The translations under genes and the position numbers were made by a program. 64,000 nt of DNA from Microbacterium sp. MPKO10 (lineage in GTDB: Bacteria > Actinomycetota > Actinomycetes > Actinomycetales > Microbacteriaceae): the NCBI RefSeq assembly GCF_026107415.2, contig NZ_JAPCHX010000006.1, positions 372,001 to 436,000 on the forward strand, read 5' to 3'. Below the pieces are notes generated by a model. That model did not search any database and was not told the origin of the DNA. It saw only the letters and a list, made by a program, of their open reading frames with translations. Positions 18,943-26,889 of the stretch are shown one piece after another; position 1 is the first letter of the stretch; every line of letters starts with the position of its first letter.

Positions 18943-19848
18943 TCAGAACCCGAGCCGACCCAGCTGTTTCGGATCTCGTTGCCAATCACGAGCCACCTTG
19001 ACCCGGAGCGAAAGGAACACTCGAGAGCCGACGAGCGGCTCGATCTGCGCCCGAGCGCGCTCTCCCACGTCGCGGAGGCGGGATCCGTGCTTGCCGATCA
19101 CGATCGCTTTCTGACTGTCGCGTTCCACGAAGAGATTTGCAAAGACATCGACGATCTCCTTGTCGTCACGCTTGCTCACATCGTCGATCGTGACAGCGAG
19201 AGAATGCGGAAGCTCGTCACGCACGCCCTCGAGCGCAGCTTCGCGAATGTACTCGGCAATGCGATCTTCGAGCGACTCATCGGTGACCCGTTCGTCTGGA
19301 TAGAGCTTCGGCGATTCTGGAAGCAACATGATGAGCTGATCGGTGAGGATGTCGAGTTGAATGCCCTCGGTGCTTGACACGGGAATGATCTCGTCCCATT
19401 CCCTCAGCTGTGACACGGCGAACAGCTGATCAGCGACCCGGGCCTTCGGCACGGCATCAATCTTGGTGACGATCGCGACTTTGCGCGCTCGAGGGAACGC
19501 ATCGAGTTGATCATTGATGTAACGGTCCCCTGGTCCGATCTTCTCCCCCGCCGGTACGCACATGCCGATGATGTCCATGTCGCTGAGCGTCGACTGGACC
19601 AGATCGTTGAGCCGTTCACCGAGCAGGGTCCGGGGCCGATGCACCCCGGGGGTGTCGACGATGATGAGCTGGCCGTTGGGCGCCGTGATGATGCCGCGAA
19701 TCGCCTTGCGCGTTGTCTGCGGTTTCTCACTCGTGATCGCCACCTTCGTGCCGACCAGCGCATTCATCAGCGTCGATTTCCCGACGTTGGGTCTGCCGAC
19801 GAACGAGACGAAGCCCGCCCGATAGTTGCTCGCGCCTGTGCCGCTCAT
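18943..19848 (-). CDS. era: GTPase Era
   Basis: 301 residues. It is an essential GTPase that assists 30S subunit assembly and 16S rRNA 3'-end maturation. G-domain motifs: GRPNVGKST (G1), TTRKAIRG (G2), DTPGVH (G3), TKID (G4). The C-terminal KH RNA-binding domain has VIGKHGSRLRDVGERARAQIE. The start ATG has AGGAG 5-6 nt upstream and overlaps the stop of the CNNM gene by 4 bp. It closes the long minus-strand chain that begins with hrcA. Confidence 0.97.
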   Translation of the reverse strand: MSGTGASNYRAGFVSFVGRPNVGKSTLMNALVGTKVAITSEKPQTTRKAIRGIITAPNGQLIIVDTPGVHRPRTLLGERLNDLVQSTLSDMDIIGMCVPAGEKIGPGDRYINDQLDAFPRARKVAIVTKIDAVPKARVADQLFAVSQLREWDEIIPVSSTEGIQLDILTDQLIMLLPESPKLYPDERVTDESLEDRIAEYIREAALEGVRDELPHSLAVTIDDVSKRDDKEIVDVFANLFVERDSQKAIVIGKHGSRLRDVGERARAQIEPLVGSRVFLSLRVKVARDWQRDPKQLGRLGF

Positions 19849-21137
19849 GCTCGCTCCTGTTCCTCTGAACGGTCCGAACCGGCATCCGTTTCTCGTGTCA
19901 CGATGATGGTACTGATCTCGCCCTGTCTGCCCCGCGTTCGCTCGGCAATCATCCGGAGACCGTGCGTGGTCGCTGTGTCACCCGACTCGGGCAGCCTGTC
20001 CAGGGACTTCGCCAAGAGCCCGCCTGCCGAATCCACGTCGTCGTCCTCGATGTCGAGATCGAAGAGATCCCCCAGTTCGTCGAGCGAGAGTCGTGAGCTG
20101 ACGCGGAATCGCGCGTCGTCAAGGCGTTCGACGTCCTCCGGCTCATGATCGTATTCGTCGGCGATGTCGCCGATCAGCTCTTCAATCAGATCCTCGAGCG
20201 TGACGAGGCCCGCTATGCCGCCATACTCATCGACGACCATCGCCAGGTGGTTCGACTCTACCTGCATCTGCTGAAGCAGATCATCGACCTTCTTCGACTC
20301 AGGCACGAACAGTGCGGGCCGGGTCAGTTCAAGCGCGCTGCCCTGCTGCGCGTCATCATCGCGTTCGTAGACGACGCGCGCCAGATCTTTGAGGTAAAGG
20401 ATGCCGAGCACCTCATCAACATCGTCGGAGATGACGGGCGCGCGTGAGATGCCCGTTCCGAGAAATACGCCGAGGGCGTCGACAACCGTGGTCTCGTGAT
20501 CGATGCTCACCATGTCCGTGCGCGGGATCATCACCTCCCGAACATACGTGTCGTTGAACTCGAAGATCGAGTGGATGAGCTCGCGGTCGTCTTCTTCGAG
20601 AACACTCATTTCAGTGGCCTCGTCGACCATGCTCAAGAGCTGCTCTTCTGACGAGAACGAGATCTCGCGCGGGACGCCGGGTGTGACGCGATTTCCGAAC
20701 GCCATCAACGCATGCGCGACGGGTCCGAGAAGCACACGCACGAAGTGGATGAGCGGTGCCGTGAGATGCAGAAGCGTATCGGCGTGATTGCGCCCAAAGC
20801 TGCGGGGGCTGGCCCCGACGAGGACGAACGACACGATCGTCATGATGAATGCCGACACGAGCAGGGCGAGCCACAGCTGCGGGAACAGTTCGGCGAACAC
20901 CAGCGTCACGAGCACCGCAGCGGTCGTTTCAGCGAAGATGCGCATGAAGTTGATCGAGTTCATGTGCGCGCCGGGATCGATGGCGACGGCTTCCAGAGCA
21001 CGCGGTCGCCGAGCACGTTCCGCGAGCTCCTGAATATCGCTGCGCGACTTGACCCCGATCGCGGCATCCGTCGCTGTCATGAGCCCCGCGAAAGCGATGA
21101 GCGCGAGCGCTGCGCACACGAAGACAATCAGGAGCAC
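19845..21137 (-). CDS. CNNM/CorC-family membrane protein with CBS domains (hemolysin-like)
   Basis: 430 residues. The N-terminal DUF21/CNNM transmembrane domain (about four helices, DPGAHMNSINFMRIFAETTA) is followed by two CBS domains (MIPRTDMVSIDHETTVVDAL and VDDLLQQMQVESNHLAMVVD with DEYGGIAGLVTLEDLIEELI) and a CorC/HlyC transporter-associated C-terminal domain. Family members are linked to Mg2+ transport. The GTG start directly abuts the ybeY stop (0 nt gap) and the end overlaps era by 4 bp. Confidence 0.92.
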   Translation of the reverse strand: MLLIVFVCAALALIAFAGLMTATDAAIGVKSRSDIQELAERARRPRALEAVAIDPGAHMNSINFMRIFAETTAAVLVTLVFAELFPQLWLALLVSAFIMTIVSFVLVGASPRSFGRNHADTLLHLTAPLIHFVRVLLGPVAHALMAFGNRVTPGVPREISFSSEEQLLSMVDEATEMSVLEEDDRELIHSIFEFNDTYVREVMIPRTDMVSIDHETTVVDALGVFLGTGISRAPVISDDVDEVLGILYLKDLARVVYERDDDAQQGSALELTRPALFVPESKKVDDLLQQMQVESNHLAMVVDEYGGIAGLVTLEDLIEELIGDIADEYDHEPEDVERLDDARFRVSSRLSLDELGDLFDLDIEDDDVDSAGGLLAKSLDRLPESGDTATTHGLRMIAERTRGRQGEISTIIVTRETDAGSDRSEEQERA

Positions 21138-21602
21138 TTAGGCCCCATGTCGGTCGATGGTCGCGAACGAGAGCAGAATGTCTCGTTGGATGCCGAACAT
21201 CTCGCGCTCTTCGTCCGGCTCGGCGTGGTCGAAGCCCAGCAGATGCAGAATGCCGTGCGTGGTCAGAAGAAGCAGTTCGTCCAATGTCGAATGCTTTGCC
21301 GCTTCGGCCTGGAGCTCGGCCACCTGCGGGCACAGGACGATGTCGCCGAGCAGCCCGGGAGCAGCGGGGTTCTCCTCGGTTCCCGGGCGCAGCTCGTCCA
21401 TCGGGAAGCTCAAGACGTCGGTCGGCCCGGGTTCATCCATCCACTGCACATGCAGCTGCTCCATCGCTCCTTCGTCGACGAGAACAATGTTGAGCTCGGC
21501 TTCAGTGCTGACGTGCATGGCACCCAGCGCGTGATTGGCGAGACGCAACAGAGCGCCTTCATCGACGCTGACCGCCGATTCGTTATTGATCTCGATGCTC
21601 AC
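21138..21602 (-). CDS. ybeY: rRNA maturation endoribonuclease YbeY
   Basis: 154 residues. It is a zinc-dependent RNase needed for 16S rRNA maturation and ribosome quality control. The metal motif H-x3-H-x5-H is complete (HGILHLLGFDH). The LVDEGAMEQLHVQWMDEPGPTDVLSFP block is characteristic. The GTG start overlaps the phoH stop by 4 bp, and era lies two genes downstream, the usual functional grouping. Confidence 0.95.
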   Translation of the reverse strand: MSIEINNESAVSVDEGALLRLANHALGAMHVSTEAELNIVLVDEGAMEQLHVQWMDEPGPTDVLSFPMDELRPGTEENPAAPGLLGDIVLCPQVAELQAEAAKHSTLDELLLLTTHGILHLLGFDHAEPDEEREMFGIQRDILLSFATIDRHGA

Positions 21603-22687
21603 GATGTGAACCCTCCGGGTCGGCGTCTATCGTCTCGGGACGATCTGCCGCGACGTTCTGCCCTGTTAGCAAATTCGCGGGCCTGATCGCGCTCGAATCG
21701 CTCAGCCTGCTGGCGCTGATCGTACTCGCTGTACGCGTCCACGATCTGCCCGACCAGCGTGTGACGCACGACGTCGTCACTGGTCAGTCGGCAAAACTCA
21801 ATGTCATCGATGCCGTTCAGCACACGCGTGACCAGGCGAAGGCCGGATGCTGCGCCGGGAAGATCCACCTGCGTGATGTCACCTGTGACAACCATTTTCG
21901 AGTTGAAACCCAACCTTGTCAGGAACATCTTCATCTGCTCTGGCGTTGTGTTCTGCGCTTCGTCCAGCACCACGAATGAGTCATTCAGCGTGCGTCCCCG
22001 CATATACGCGAGCGGGGCGACCTCGATCGTACCCGCCGCGAGTAGACGCGGCACTAGCTCCGGGTCCATCATTTCATTGAGCGCATCGTAGAGGGGGCGC
22101 AGATACGGATCGATCTTGTCGGTCAGCGTTCCGGGAAGGAATCCGAGACGCTCCCCTGCCTCGATTGCCGGTCGCGAGAGGATGATCCTGGTGACCTCTT
22201 TGCGCTGCAGTGCCTGCACAGCCTTCGCCATAGCCAGGTAGGTCTTGCCTGTCCCGGCCGGGCCGATGCCGAAGACCACGGTGTTCTCGTCGATGGCGTC
22301 GACATACTGCTTCTGGCCGGCAGTCTTCGGGCGGATCGTCTTTCCGCGGGCCTGCAGAATCGTCTGTCCGAGGATGTCGGACGGCGTGTGGCTGCCTTCG
22401 TCGAGTAGCCGTGATGACGTCGTCACGTCTGATTGCGCGAGATCCTGCCCGTTTCGCACGAGGACGAGAAGCTGCTCGATCAGCTCACGTGTGGCAGCGA
22501 CGGATTCCGTCGGACCGGTGAGTGTGATCTTATTGCCGCGGACATGCACGCTGACATCAGGATGCTCGTGCTCGATGCGCGTCAGCAGGCGATCCTGCGG
22601 GCCGAGGAGCTGCACCATGGCGATGCCGTCGATGTGCATCTCGGCGGAGGTCGGTGCCCCGGATTCGGGCTGGTCAGCGTCCGACAA
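21599..22687 (-). CDS. PhoH family ATPase (PhoL type)
   Basis: 362 residues from TTG 22687. The C-terminal RecA-like ATPase domain has Walker A GPAGTGKTYLAMAKAV, ILSRPAIEAGERLGFLPGTL, and Walker B VLDEAQN, typical of PhoH-like proteins that lie beside ybeY and may act on RNA. The N-terminal part resembles a small RNA-binding domain. A TTG start is proposed because GGAGAGGGG lies 4 nt before it. The next in-frame ATG codons would remove the conserved N-terminus, while an upstream extension would run through the HIT gene. It starts inside the HIT gene end (14-bp overlap). Confidence 0.9.
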   Translation of the reverse strand: MSDADQPESGAPTSAEMHIDGIAMVQLLGPQDRLLTRIEHEHPDVSVHVRGNKITLTGPTESVAATRELIEQLLVLVRNGQDLAQSDVTTSSRLLDEGSHTPSDILGQTILQARGKTIRPKTAGQKQYVDAIDENTVVFGIGPAGTGKTYLAMAKAVQALQRKEVTRIILSRPAIEAGERLGFLPGTLTDKIDPYLRPLYDALNEMMDPELVPRLLAAGTIEVAPLAYMRGRTLNDSFVVLDEAQNTTPEQMKMFLTRLGFNSKMVVTGDITQVDLPGAASGLRLVTRVLNGIDDIEFCRLTSDDVVRHTLVGQIVDAYSEYDQRQQAERFERDQAREFANRAERRGRSSRDDRRRPGGFTS

Positions 22688-23030
22688 GTGACCCCTCTCC
22701 GAGATCTCCGGCAAGAATATGCGCGTGCACGTGAAAGACGGTCTGCCCCGCCTGTTCTCCGCTGTTGAAGATGAGACGGTACTGTCCGCTGGAGCGGTCG
22801 TCAGCGATCTGCTGAGCCATGCCGACGAGATCGGCGAGCAGCTGCGGGTCGCCCGAAGCCAGCTCACTCACCGTCGCGTAGCGTTCGGTCTTGGGCACGA
22901 CGAGAACGTGCACCTGCGCCTGCGGGTTGATGTCTTCAAAGGCGATCAGCGCGTCGGTTTCAGCAACGATCGTCGCCGGAATCTCACGCGCGACGATGCG
23001 GCTGAAAATACTCGGGGTCGTCTCAGTCAT
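22674..23030 (-). CDS. HIT family (histidine triad) nucleotide hydrolase
   Basis: 118 residues. The histidine triad is HVHAHIL near the C-terminus, and the N-terminal FSRIVAREIPATIVAETDALIAF block is typical of the HINT branch, purine nucleoside phosphoramidases. The start ATG has TAGGAT 6 nt upstream, so it can be read from a leaderless message in the 39-nt gap after rsmE. Its 3' end carries the phoH ribosome-binding site. Confidence 0.94.
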   Translation of the reverse strand: MTETTPSIFSRIVAREIPATIVAETDALIAFEDINPQAQVHVLVVPKTERYATVSELASGDPQLLADLVGMAQQIADDRSSGQYRLIFNSGEQAGQTVFHVHAHILAGDLGEGSLVGR

Positions 23031-23036
23031 GTCTCC

Positions 23037-23042
23037 ATCCTA
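23037..23042 (-). promoter_or_regulatory. -10 box of the HIT gene (leaderless)
   Basis: TAGGAT followed by 6 nt and the ATG at 23030; probably an internal promoter for HIT-phoH-ybeY-CNNM-era. Confidence 0.45.
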
Positions 23043-23069
23043 CGGAATCACCGAGCGAGTCGTGCGCGC

Positions 23070-23798
23070 TCACCACAGGCCTGTCATGACGTTGAGTACG
23101 GCCAGCGATGCGGCTCCCGCTGACGAGGTGCGCAAAACGGTGGGGCCGAGACGCACGCGCTCGGCACCGGCATTGGCAAATATCTTGAACTCACGTTCCT
23201 CGATTCCCCCTTCCGGACCGACGACGATTGTGATCGCGCGGTCGTCGAGATGGATGCTGCTGAGAGACGTGTCAGCCTGCGGGTCGAGCACCAGCATCCG
23301 GCTGTCTGCAGCGCGATCGGCGAGGTCCGCCGTGGTCGCAGCGGTCTCGACGACGGGAATGTGGGCCCGCAACGACTGCTTTGACGCTTCACGAGCGATC
23401 GTCTGCCACCGCTGCACGCCCTTCGCAGCCTTGGCGGCATCCCAGCGGGAGACGCTCCGCGCAGCCTGCCACGGAATCACTCCGGTCACTCCGAGCTCGG
23501 TGCACATCTGCACAGCCCGCTCATCGCGGTCACCTTTCGCGAGTGCCTGTGCGAGATGGACGCGGGGCGTCCGTGGGCTGTGGCTGTCTACGCTCTCCGC
23601 CGTGACGACCACTTCACCCGGTCGAGCAGATTCCACGACGCCGGTCACGAGCAGGCCTCTCCCGTTGCCGACCATCACGTGTTCGCCCGGCCGCACACGG
23701 CTGACGGACACCGCGTGCTTGGCTTCCGCGCCTCCCAGGGCCAGGAGGTCGCCTGGTGTCGCGTGCTCCAAGTGATCGTCGAGGTAGAGGGTGCTCAC
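23070..23798 (-). CDS. rsmE: 16S rRNA (uracil-1498-N3)-methyltransferase
   Basis: 242 residues, a SPOUT-class methyltransferase that methylates U1498 near the decoding site using S-adenosylmethionine. Visible motifs are the N-terminal PUA-like domain (GGAEAKHAVSVSRVRPGEHVMVGNG) and the knot region TIVVGPEGGIEEREF followed by RLGPTVLRTSSAGAAS. GTG start 1 nt after the dnaJ stop, so it belongs to the hrcA-dnaJ operon. Confidence 0.95.
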   Translation of the reverse strand: MSTLYLDDHLEHATPGDLLALGGAEAKHAVSVSRVRPGEHVMVGNGRGLLVTGVVESARPGEVVVTAESVDSHSPRTPRVHLAQALAKGDRDERAVQMCTELGVTGVIPWQAARSVSRWDAAKAAKGVQRWQTIAREASKQSLRAHIPVVETAATTADLADRAADSRMLVLDPQADTSLSSIHLDDRAITIVVGPEGGIEEREFKIFANAGAERVRLGPTVLRTSSAGAASLAVLNVMTGLW

Positions 23799-23799
23799 A

Positions 23800-24903
23800 T
23801 CAGCTCACGAAGCGGTCGCGGAGTTTCGCAAAGAGTCCCTGCTGGAAGTGCGCAAGCTGAGGCGCGGGTTCTCGGCGCCGCTCGGAGAAGGAGCGGATGA
23901 GATCGCGCTCCTTGTGATCGAGTTTCGTCGGGGTGACAACCTGCACTCCTACGCGCAAGTCGCCGCGGTTGCTGCTACGCAAAGCCGTGATGCCGCGTCC
24001 CTTGATCACGAGAACGTCGCCGCTTTGAACGCCGGGACGCACCTCAAGTTCGACATCGCCGTCTAGAGCGTTGATCGTGCTGGTGGTTCCCAGGATCGCG
24101 TCGGCCATGGAGACTTCGAGGGTGCAGAGGATGTCGTCGCCGTTGCGGCTGAAGACATCGTCGTGACGCACCTTGATCTCGAGGTAGAGATCGCCCGATG
24201 GTCCGCCGCCTGGGCCGACCTCACCGCTGCCCGGCATCTGAAGCCGCAGGCCGGTGTCTACGCCCGACGGAATGTCCACGGACACAGTGCGGCGGGCGCG
24301 AACCCGGCCCTGACCCTGGCAGGTCACACACGGGTTGGGAATGACTGTCCCGTATCCCCGGCAGGTTCCGCAGGGGCTGGCGGTGACGACGTTGCCGAGC
24401 AGTGAGCGCACCGTGCGCTGCACCTGCCCGGTGCCGTGGCAGATGTCACAGGTGACGGGAGACGTGCCCGGCTGGCAGCAGGAGCCCTCACACGTCTCGC
24501 ACAGCACCGCGGTGTCGACGTCGATCTGCTTCGTGCTGCCGAACATCACGTCGATCAGGTCTACCTCGATGCGAAGCAGGGCGTCTTCCCCGCGTTCCTG
24601 GCGAGAGCGCGGCCCTCTGCCACCTCCGCCTCCTCCGCCGAAGAATGAATCGAAGATGTCGCCGAAACCGCCAAAGCCCCCGGCGGAGCCAAACGGGTTG
24701 CGCCCGCCCGCGTCGTATTCGGCGCGCTGCCGTGGGTCGCTGAGAACGTCGTAGGCGTGCGTGACGTTCTTGAACGTGTCAGCGGCTTCCGGGCTCGGGT
24801 TGACGTCAGGATGCAGCTGACGCGCGAGCTTCCTGTACGCCTTCTTGATCTCATCGGCCGACGCGTCGCGCGACACGCCGAGTGTTTCGTAGTGGTCAGC
24901 CAC
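23800..24903 (-). CDS. dnaJ: Chaperone protein DnaJ
   Basis: 367 residues, the type I Hsp40 co-chaperone of DnaK. J-domain with HPD at 31-33, a Gly/Phe-rich region ([16 protein letters not shown]), then the cysteine-rich zinc domain with CETCEG (135-140), CDICHGTG (152-159), CGTCRGYG (178-185) and CVTCQGQG (192-199). The first repeat departs from CxxCxGxG. The C-terminal substrate-binding domain is complete. GTG start with GAGGAAAGG upstream. It lies directly after hrcA, so it is expected to share CIRCE/HrcA control (the DnaJ2-type arrangement of actinobacteria). Confidence 0.96.
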   Translation of the reverse strand: MADHYETLGVSRDASADEIKKAYRKLARQLHPDVNPSPEAADTFKNVTHAYDVLSDPRQRAEYDAGGRNPFGSAGGFGGFGDIFDSFFGGGGGGGRGPRSRQERGEDALLRIEVDLIDVMFGSTKQIDVDTAVLCETCEGSCCQPGTSPVTCDICHGTGQVQRTVRSLLGNVVTASPCGTCRGYGTVIPNPCVTCQGQGRVRARRTVSVDIPSGVDTGLRLQMPGSGEVGPGGGPSGDLYLEIKVRHDDVFSRNGDDILCTLEVSMADAILGTTSTINALDGDVELEVRPGVQSGDVLVIKGRGITALRSSNRGDLRVGVQVVTPTKLDHKERDLIRSFSERRREPAPQLAHFQQGLFAKLRDRFVS

Positions 24904-24987
24904 TCGTGGCCTTTCCTCGTCGTACGCCGGTCGGGCTCGTCCGGCGAATCTGCAGTTCTGTGCGCCGAGCCGCGCACCTGGAGTGTG

Positions 24988-26013
24988 TCACTCGACTCCG
25001 AGGAGCCGTGTGAGGTACCGGGCGACGGCGCGCACGGCCGTGATGTTGCCCGCGTAGTCCATTCTCGTCGGTCCCAGGACTCCGAGGCGGGCGATTTCGC
25101 CAGCAGAGGAACGGTAGCCGCTCGTCACGATACTCGTCTCATCAAGGCCGAATGGGGCGTTTTCACGCCCGATGCTGGCCGAGACGTCGAGCTGATCCAC
25201 CTGCATCTCGCCGAAGAGCCTGAGCAGCACCACTTGCTGTTCGAGTGCCTCAAGGACGGGAAAGATGCTGCCGGAGAAGTCTTCTTCAGTACGAGCGAGG
25301 TTGGCAGCGCCCGCCATGACAAGACGATCCTCGCGGTAATGGCTCAGGACCTCGAGGACGACCTCGCGCACAGAGGCGAGGACATCGTTCGTCGTGTCTG
25401 CGGGCTCGACAGCCTCGCATTCTGCCAGCGCTGCGGCTGCGGCCGTGACGGTGCGTGTGGACACCTCGTCATTCAGCCGCGTTTTGATGCGTGAGATCTC
25501 ATCGTCGTCCAGCGGATGCCGCGACTCCACGAGTCGCTGATCCACGCGGCCGTTGTCGATGATCACGACGACGAGCAACGTGGTGGGGCCAACAGACACG
25601 AGCTCGATGTGGCGTACCGACGCGCGTGCAAACGACGGGTACTGCACGAGTGCTACTTGATTGGTGATTTGAGAGAGCAGTCGAACCGTCCGGGCCAGAA
25701 GATCGTCAAGATCGGCCGAGGGCTCAAGGAACATCTCGATGGCCCGTCGCTGAGCCTGGGACAGGGGACGCTTGTCCCTGAGCTGGTCGACGAAGAGCCG
25801 ATACCCCTTGTCGGTGGGCACTCGACCGGACGACGTGTGCGGAGCGACGATCAGCTGTTCTTCTTCAAGCTGGGCCATGTCGTTGCGGATCGTAGCTGCT
25901 GACACACCGAACTGGTGACGATCCACGATCGATTTGGAACCGACGGGCTCGCGTGACGAGACGTAGTCGGCAACGATCGCTCGCAGCACGTCGAGGCTGC
26001 GTTCGGAAACCAT
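24988..26013 (-). CDS. hrcA: Heat-inducible transcription repressor HrcA
   Basis: 341 residues. It binds CIRCE operators and represses chaperone genes. The N-terminal winged helix has SERSLDVLRAIVADYVSSREPVGS and VSAATIRNDMAQLEEE; the rest is the GAF-like and dimerisation part, ending LGPTRMDYAGNITAVRAVARYL. GGAAGGAG lies about 10 nt before the ATG. A CIRCE element sits in its own 5' leader, so it is autoregulated together with dnaJ. Confidence 0.96.
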   Translation of the reverse strand: MVSERSLDVLRAIVADYVSSREPVGSKSIVDRHQFGVSAATIRNDMAQLEEEQLIVAPHTSSGRVPTDKGYRLFVDQLRDKRPLSQAQRRAIEMFLEPSADLDDLLARTVRLLSQITNQVALVQYPSFARASVRHIELVSVGPTTLLVVVIIDNGRVDQRLVESRHPLDDDEISRIKTRLNDEVSTRTVTAAAAALAECEAVEPADTTNDVLASVREVVLEVLSHYREDRLVMAGAANLARTEEDFSGSIFPVLEALEQQVVLLRLFGEMQVDQLDVSASIGRENAPFGLDETSIVTSGYRSSAGEIARLGVLGPTRMDYAGNITAVRAVARYLTRLLGVE

Positions 26014-26029
26014 GGTGCACGACTCCTTC

Positions 26030-26056
26030 CTGGCACTCCGAGCTTCTGAGTGCCAA
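26030..26056 (-). promoter_or_regulatory. CIRCE operator of the hrcA-dnaJ operon
   Basis: TGGCACTC (N9) GAGTGCCA forms a perfect 8-bp inverted repeat with 9-nt spacer, a close variant of the TTAGCACTC-N9-GAGTGCTAA consensus. It lies between the -10 box and the hrcA ribosome-binding site. Confidence 0.9.
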
Positions 26057-26061
26057 TCTTA
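26056..26061 (-). promoter_or_regulatory. Likely -10 box of hrcA
   Basis: TAAGAT directly upstream of the CIRCE element, placing the operator at the start of transcription. Confidence 0.4.
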
Positions 26062-26189
26062 GTCGGTGACAAAGCGGCGCGGATAATTGCAGCGTTCACG
26101 GCGTATCTGTAGGTTTACTCATAAGTCTTGCGAAGGACTTGACACGAGCGTTCGCCAGCCAGCGAACTCACTAAGCGAAAGGCGAAGCA

Positions 26190-26888
26190 ATGACTGACCC
26201 CAATGCATCACAGCCGGCTGATCCCAATCAGCCGCCACCCCCGCATGGCCAGCCATCTCAGACACCCCCACCACAGCAGCCGCAATACGGTCAGCAGCAG
26301 CCACCGCAGCAGCCACAGCAGCCGCAGTATGGGCAGCAGCCACCCCAGCAGCCGGGGTACGGCCAGCAGGCTCCGCAGCCGGGGTACGGCCAGCAGCCTG
26401 AGTATGGGCAGCAGCCACCTCAGCAGCCGGGGTACGGCCAGCAGCCCGGGCAGCAGCCGTACGGACAGCCGCAGTACGCGCAGGCTCCCGGGGCGCAGCC
26501 GCTATCCCCGCAGGATGACAAGACGTGGGCGATGTGGTCGCACTTTGGTGGCGTGCTCAGCATTCTGCCTTCGTTGATCATCTACCTTGTGTTCAAGGAT
26601 CGTGGCCCGTTTGTCCGTCAGGAGGCCAAAGAGGCTCTGAACTGGCAAATTACGATTCTCATCGTGATGATCGCGTGGGGAATCGTGACGGGGATCCTCA
26701 GTGGCATCATCGTCGCGTCGATGATCGCCGGAGGAAGCTTCGCAGCGTTGACGGGCGTTTCGGCGCTGTTCACGCTTCTGGCGTGGCTCCCGTACATCCT
26801 CAACTTGATCTTCTCGATCGTGGGAGGCGTCAAGGTCAAGGGTGGGCAGCCGTACCGCTACCCGGTCAACTTCCGCTTCATCAAGTAG
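26190..26888 (+). CDS. DUF4870 domain membrane protein with Pro/Gln/Tyr-rich N-terminal repeats
   Basis: 232 residues. Residues 1-105 are low complexity, built from tandem variants of PQQPGYGQQ and related units, with no hydrophobic segment. The C-terminal half is a DUF4870 (Tic20-like) domain with three to four membrane segments: WAMWSHFGGVLSILPSLIIY, then FVRQEAKEALNWQIT and two more helices. The disordered N-terminus should face the cytoplasm. AAAGGCGAAG lies before the ATG. It converges with hemW with a 1-nt gap. The function is unknown. Confidence 0.88.
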   Translation: MTDPNASQPADPNQPPPPHGQPSQTPPPQQPQYGQQQPPQQPQQPQYGQQPPQQPGYGQQAPQPGYGQQPEYGQQPPQQPGYGQQPGQQPYGQPQYAQAPGAQPLSPQDDKTWAMWSHFGGVLSILPSLIIYLVFKDRGPFVRQEAKEALNWQITILIVMIAWGIVTGILSGIIVASMIAGGSFAALTGVSALFTLLAWLPYILNLIFSIVGGVKVKGGQPYRYPVNFRFIK

Positions 26889-26889
26889 G

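Noticed and set aside
26190-26505. CRISPR-like spaced repeats
   Set aside because: The repeat units are contiguous, vary in length and are in frame, encoding the PQQPGYGQQ tract; there are no unique spacers.
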